A stretch of DNA of 64,000 nt from Epiperipatus broadwayi (lineage: Eukaryota > Onychophora > Udeonychophora > Euonychophora > Peripatidae). This document shows positions 60,501 to 64,000 of this stretch, one piece after another. The number at the start of each line of letters is the position of its first letter. The first letter of the stretch is position 1. The position numbers were made by a program, and so were the translations under genes. The stretch is taken from contig JAQFVV010012984.1 in NCBI GenBank assembly GCA_028023455.1, positions 1 to 64,000 on the forward strand. Reading direction: 5' to 3'. The notes beneath the pieces were generated by a model. The model did no database searches and was not told the DNA's origin. It saw only the letters and a program-made list of their open reading frames with translations.

Positions 60501-63115
60501 TATAATAATAGTAATCTATAAATATATTGCACAAAAATTTAATAATATTAGACCATTTGAAATTTCGTCGGAAATATCCTTATTTCCAATAATATCGGTA
60601 TCAAAATTTATTGATTGTATCAACAAATGTATTAAAATCGTCAAGAAAAAAAATTATTATATAATTGGTAAAATAATATTAACAAATTAAAAATAAAGAC
60701 TTCTCTAAACTCTCTCAGTCTAGTTTCAGAACATAATCACTAATAAAATATGCATAAATTCTGCTGTACCAATGGAATTTAATAGAGATCTCTTTCATTG
60801 ATAATTTAAAAGTTTCAAAAAGAGAAGATACAAAATTAAATCGCGCAGTAAATTCATCAGCACACAATCCTTTTAATAAATATCTTTACAAAAATATCTA
60901 TATGCCAGTTCATTTAAACTTTTTTTTACTATAGAAGACAAGTTTATTTAAGAACTGTTATATGGATATCAAATTATGACATTTATTTAAGATCTTGCTG
61001 AGTTGTCCTTAAAAAAATCACACATTACATGGAACTACATTTAAAAAATAAATTAAAATATTTACTTTCATTAATACTCTGCCTAATCATTTTTGAATCT
61101 TCAAGCATATCTATGGAGCAATTTGTATGAGACAATCCATTTTTAGATCATCTTTATTAAAGTCTATTTCTCTATTATATTCATTAGTGAGATTCCTAAA
61201 TAGAAATAATTTTAAATGCAATCTTTCTTAAATCAAACTCTTGTCTTAAATTTAGTTGATACATTTATATTTGTGCTGTTTTATATCTAAACATGTTCAA
61301 TCTATTAAATCTATTTCTCATCCCCAAATGGTTGTATAAAAATATAAACAGAAGCTTTTATCCATATTTAAAAATTGAAATGTTATTTTATAACTTCATG
61401 ACCACAGTTGGTGTAAGGATATAAAGAAAAGCATCAGAGTTTGGGGATATCTAGGCCATATATTAAGTGACAGAGGACAATAAAAAAGATGATAAAAATT
61501 CAATTTACTCTTTTCATCAATCATCTTATAAAAAAACAAAAACAAACAGAAGATATTTGTGACATGAGTAGTGATAATTGGTTATCCATAGTTAAACTTT
61601 ATACATGAAGGCCATTTTATTATATTCCATTTGTATTCTTAGTAACAGTCTAAATTCAGCGTGAGACAATTACTATATAAGATAGAAACAACTATAGTCT
61701 CATTTTTAAAGTCATATAAAAATACTAATATTTGTATTTTAAATAAAAAATGAATACACTCATTATAATTATGATTAATATATTTATTAATGTTATATTT
61801 TAGTTCAGAATGTATAATAATTTATATAAAGTTTGAAATGAAGCTAAAATCGGTTTTATTTGATAATTTTTTTAATATCACATGATAGATTTAAACATTA
61901 TTTAAAACTGCAATTGACATATTACTGCTTTCACACTTTGAATTGAAATATTTCACACAGATCTAATAATGTATATGTTGGTATGGTTAACAACTGTTTA
62001 TAATCTTCCAATATACCTAATAAATATGAGTTGTAAATGAAACATACATTATCAGAGTTTACTCTATTTTATAATATGTAACAGTATCTTTGAAGACATA
62101 TAGTAAAATGGTATATTTATTTAAAAACTCTAAATATCTTTCCACTTTATAATTATTTTCAGTAAATAAATAAGTGAGTGATTTATTTCTCAGGATTTTA
62201 TTCAGATGAATGAGCATCAAAACTGATAGAGCTGAACATGATCTATGTACTTGGAGCCAATACAAGACTCTAATTTGAAGAAATCATGAGTTGTATATAT
62301 TTTTTTTCAAAATAATCTTTATTTGCACAAAAAGTTAAATATACATTGTAATATAGAGTTCATGTTTACAATCATGTCTGACACATTAAAGACTAAGTAG
62401 TTATTAAATTAGATATCATGAGTTATATTAATGAAGAAATGAATCAAAGTTTGCAAGTAGTTTTTTTATATCACTGATTTGATTCCATTGTGTGAGTAGT
62501 TATCAGCTCATTTCTTTTCTGTACATCTTGAATAATTTAATTTCTTCACAAAGCTTATTATTATTATAATTAATTTACAATATTAATCATAACTTACATA
62601 AAATACATGGTTTTATATTATCTTTAATATACAATTCATTTTTATTTGTGGACTAACATAATTTCATCAACCAAAATGAATGAACACTGAAAATTTAAAC
62701 AATCTTTAATTATATACAATCTCTATTTTTTTTTTTTTTTCATTTACTAAATTCATATTGAGAATCAAGATGCCCATTGGCCATATTTAATTAGGGAGAG
62801 AAGAAATATCACACATCTTTTCCTCTCTAATTACAGTTAATTGCATTTTTTTCTTATCTTAAAAAATCTATATACCCATTTTCTTTGATTATCAGGGTAG
62901 TTACAAAAAAATGTTGGTTTATTAAATAAAATAATTATATTTTTTAAAATATATTATTATTTTTTATAAAATATATTTTCTCTCTCTCAGCAATCTTCTT
63001 TCATGGAATAATGCCAAATATATGTTAAACCAAAAATAGCAGTATAATATGCACGTATAATGTGATATAACACTTCTATATCAAAAACTAAGTTATTTTA
63101 AAATATTTCATGGTT
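57585..63115. other. Long AT-rich stretch without recognisable genes
   Basis: Both strands were read. Only short ORFs at chance level were found, e.g. a 92-codon minus-strand frame (58917-59195) without recognisable motifs. Poly(T) runs occur at 60069-60087 and 62726-62741. No element ends were recognised. Confidence 0.5.
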
Positions 63116-63150
63116 GGCAATGTACAAACTTAATTTCATCTTTTAAATTG

Positions 63151-63244
<94 letters not shown>

Positions 63245-63274
63245 TAAGAGATGAAATTAAGTTTGTACATTGCC
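63116..63274. repeat. Foldback element with 34-bp arms around (TA)n
   Basis: Arms 63116-63149 (starting GGCAATGTACAAACTTAATT) and 63241-63274 are inverted repeats with one mismatch, flanking about 90 bp of (TA)n. Confidence 0.85.
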
Positions 63275-63290
63275 ATATATATATATATAT

Positions 63291-63600
63291 ATAATGTTTT
63301 TGTGGTTATATGATGTAGATAAAATAATATTTTTGGGTACAAACCGTGAATTACTTTGCATTACAATCCGATATTTTGATTGACTAGCAAACCGCCATTA
63401 TCAAGGTTAACTTTTGAAAGAACAATCGTTAGATCTCAAACAATAACATGACTCAGTGTGAGATGAGAAGTGAGATTCAACTTGAAGTAGTTCACCATTC
63501 ATAATATGAGGCTTATCAAAATGTTTATTTCCCTCAGTTTTTTCACCTATTAATTTCAAATTAATATTAGATAAAATGAGGTGTTTCCACATAGTGGGAA
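63291..63600 (-). pseudogene. Penelope-like element family B, 3' fragment
   Basis: This matches the 3' part of the relic at 15093-15725. On the minus strand it has LILSNINLKLIGEKTEGNKH, then FDKPHIMN, and the same 3' flank with CCTTGATAATGGCGGTTTGC. Only the distal end is present. Both copies are bordered by (TA)n at their 3' ends. Confidence 0.65.
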
Positions 63601-64000
63601 TATATATATATATATATATATCATAGGTTTATAATTGAGCTTAGTCAATGTTATTTTAGTTTGTAAAAAAGGAAACTTTGTAACTAAAATTATTATAAAT
63701 CGATTTAACATTTATATTATAGGAACAACACTTAAAAATTTATAAAACTTTTTTCAATTATTTTATTTTTTTATCAATTAAAACTTTTAGAAAATTAATA
63801 CTTTTTTTTTATTTCACCTTTTTCCTGATTTTAATATATCAGTGTTGTCTGTAAACCTACAGATTTATGTACTATTAAATAAAAATCAACATCTTTATAA
63901 CTGGACAAGACAAACAAGCTCTTAATAACAGACTGGATATGAAAATATCATGGAGAGTATCACATGTTTAAGATTTGTTATCGCACACTATTTTAGTCTT
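63601..64000. other. (TA)n followed by AT-rich sequence
   Basis: A short (TA)n tract at 63601-63621 truncates the PLE fragment. No feature is seen in the rest. Confidence 0.5.

Overview
The window looks like gene-poor, very AT-rich invertebrate metazoan DNA. The reasons are long (TA)n and (ATT)n microsatellites, no compact open reading frames, Penelope-like elements (PLEs) with GIY-YIG domains, non-LTR and LTR retrotransposon relics, foldback MITEs and tandem repeats. The species cannot be named from the sequence; a mollusc, flatworm or cnidarian would fit. I see no intact host gene, rRNA or tRNA. One short stretch (38.0-38.4 kb, minus strand) could be a terminal exon or a gene relic.

The most striking content is a family of hammerhead-ribozyme (HHR) repeats. 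Bases 1-4123 are a near-perfect giant palindrome made of ~418-bp tandem units: five on one strand, then five inverted, meeting with no spacer at about 2003/2004. Each unit holds one type I HHR with the CUGAGGA and GAA core boxes, a helix III and a 4-6 bp helix I. A diverged second array (4741-6150; three units plus one inverted) has the same layout. Its helix I has changed on both strands (CCCCCA/UGGGGG becomes CUUUCA/UGAAAG), so pairing is kept. Two more diverged relatives with HHRs lie at 18.3-18.8 kb and 28.8-29.1 kb. All four families share a block around ATATGGGTCTGAT, 130-160 bp from the ribozyme. They resemble metazoan retrozymes and HHR satellites, but the palindromic layout with ribozymes diverging from the centre is unusual.

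Layout from 6 to 32 kb: a 202-bp foldback MITE (6.3 kb), TA-cored hairpins, two PLE 3' fragments joined head to head (10.9-13.3 kb), a second PLE family (15.1-15.7 kb, again at 63.3 kb), three decayed LINE reverse-transcriptase relics (20.1-20.9, 22.9-24.1, 26.7-27.7 kb) and several (ATT)n tracts. At 32.55-37.49 kb lies a decayed Ty3/Gypsy element on the minus strand with ~258-bp LTRs and gag, protease, RT and integrase remnants.

From 42.5 to 57.3 kb the sequence is built from one LTR-retrotransposon family with very long (~2.45 kb) LTRs. A full-length, pol-less element (42815-51635) has 5' and 3' LTRs, a primer-binding site complementary to a tRNA 3' end down to the T-loop, a short purine-rich tract and one main ORF. 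The ORF encodes a coiled-coil protein ending in six 30-residue repeats. The element is nested inside an older solo LTR (42479-42814 plus 51636-53753), and another solo LTR lies at 54833-57287. Every insertion is in a (TA)n tract, which suggests target preference.

The remaining sequence (13-15, 16-18, 21-22.8, 38.4-41.7 and 57.6-63.1 kb) is AT-rich and shows no genes I can support.
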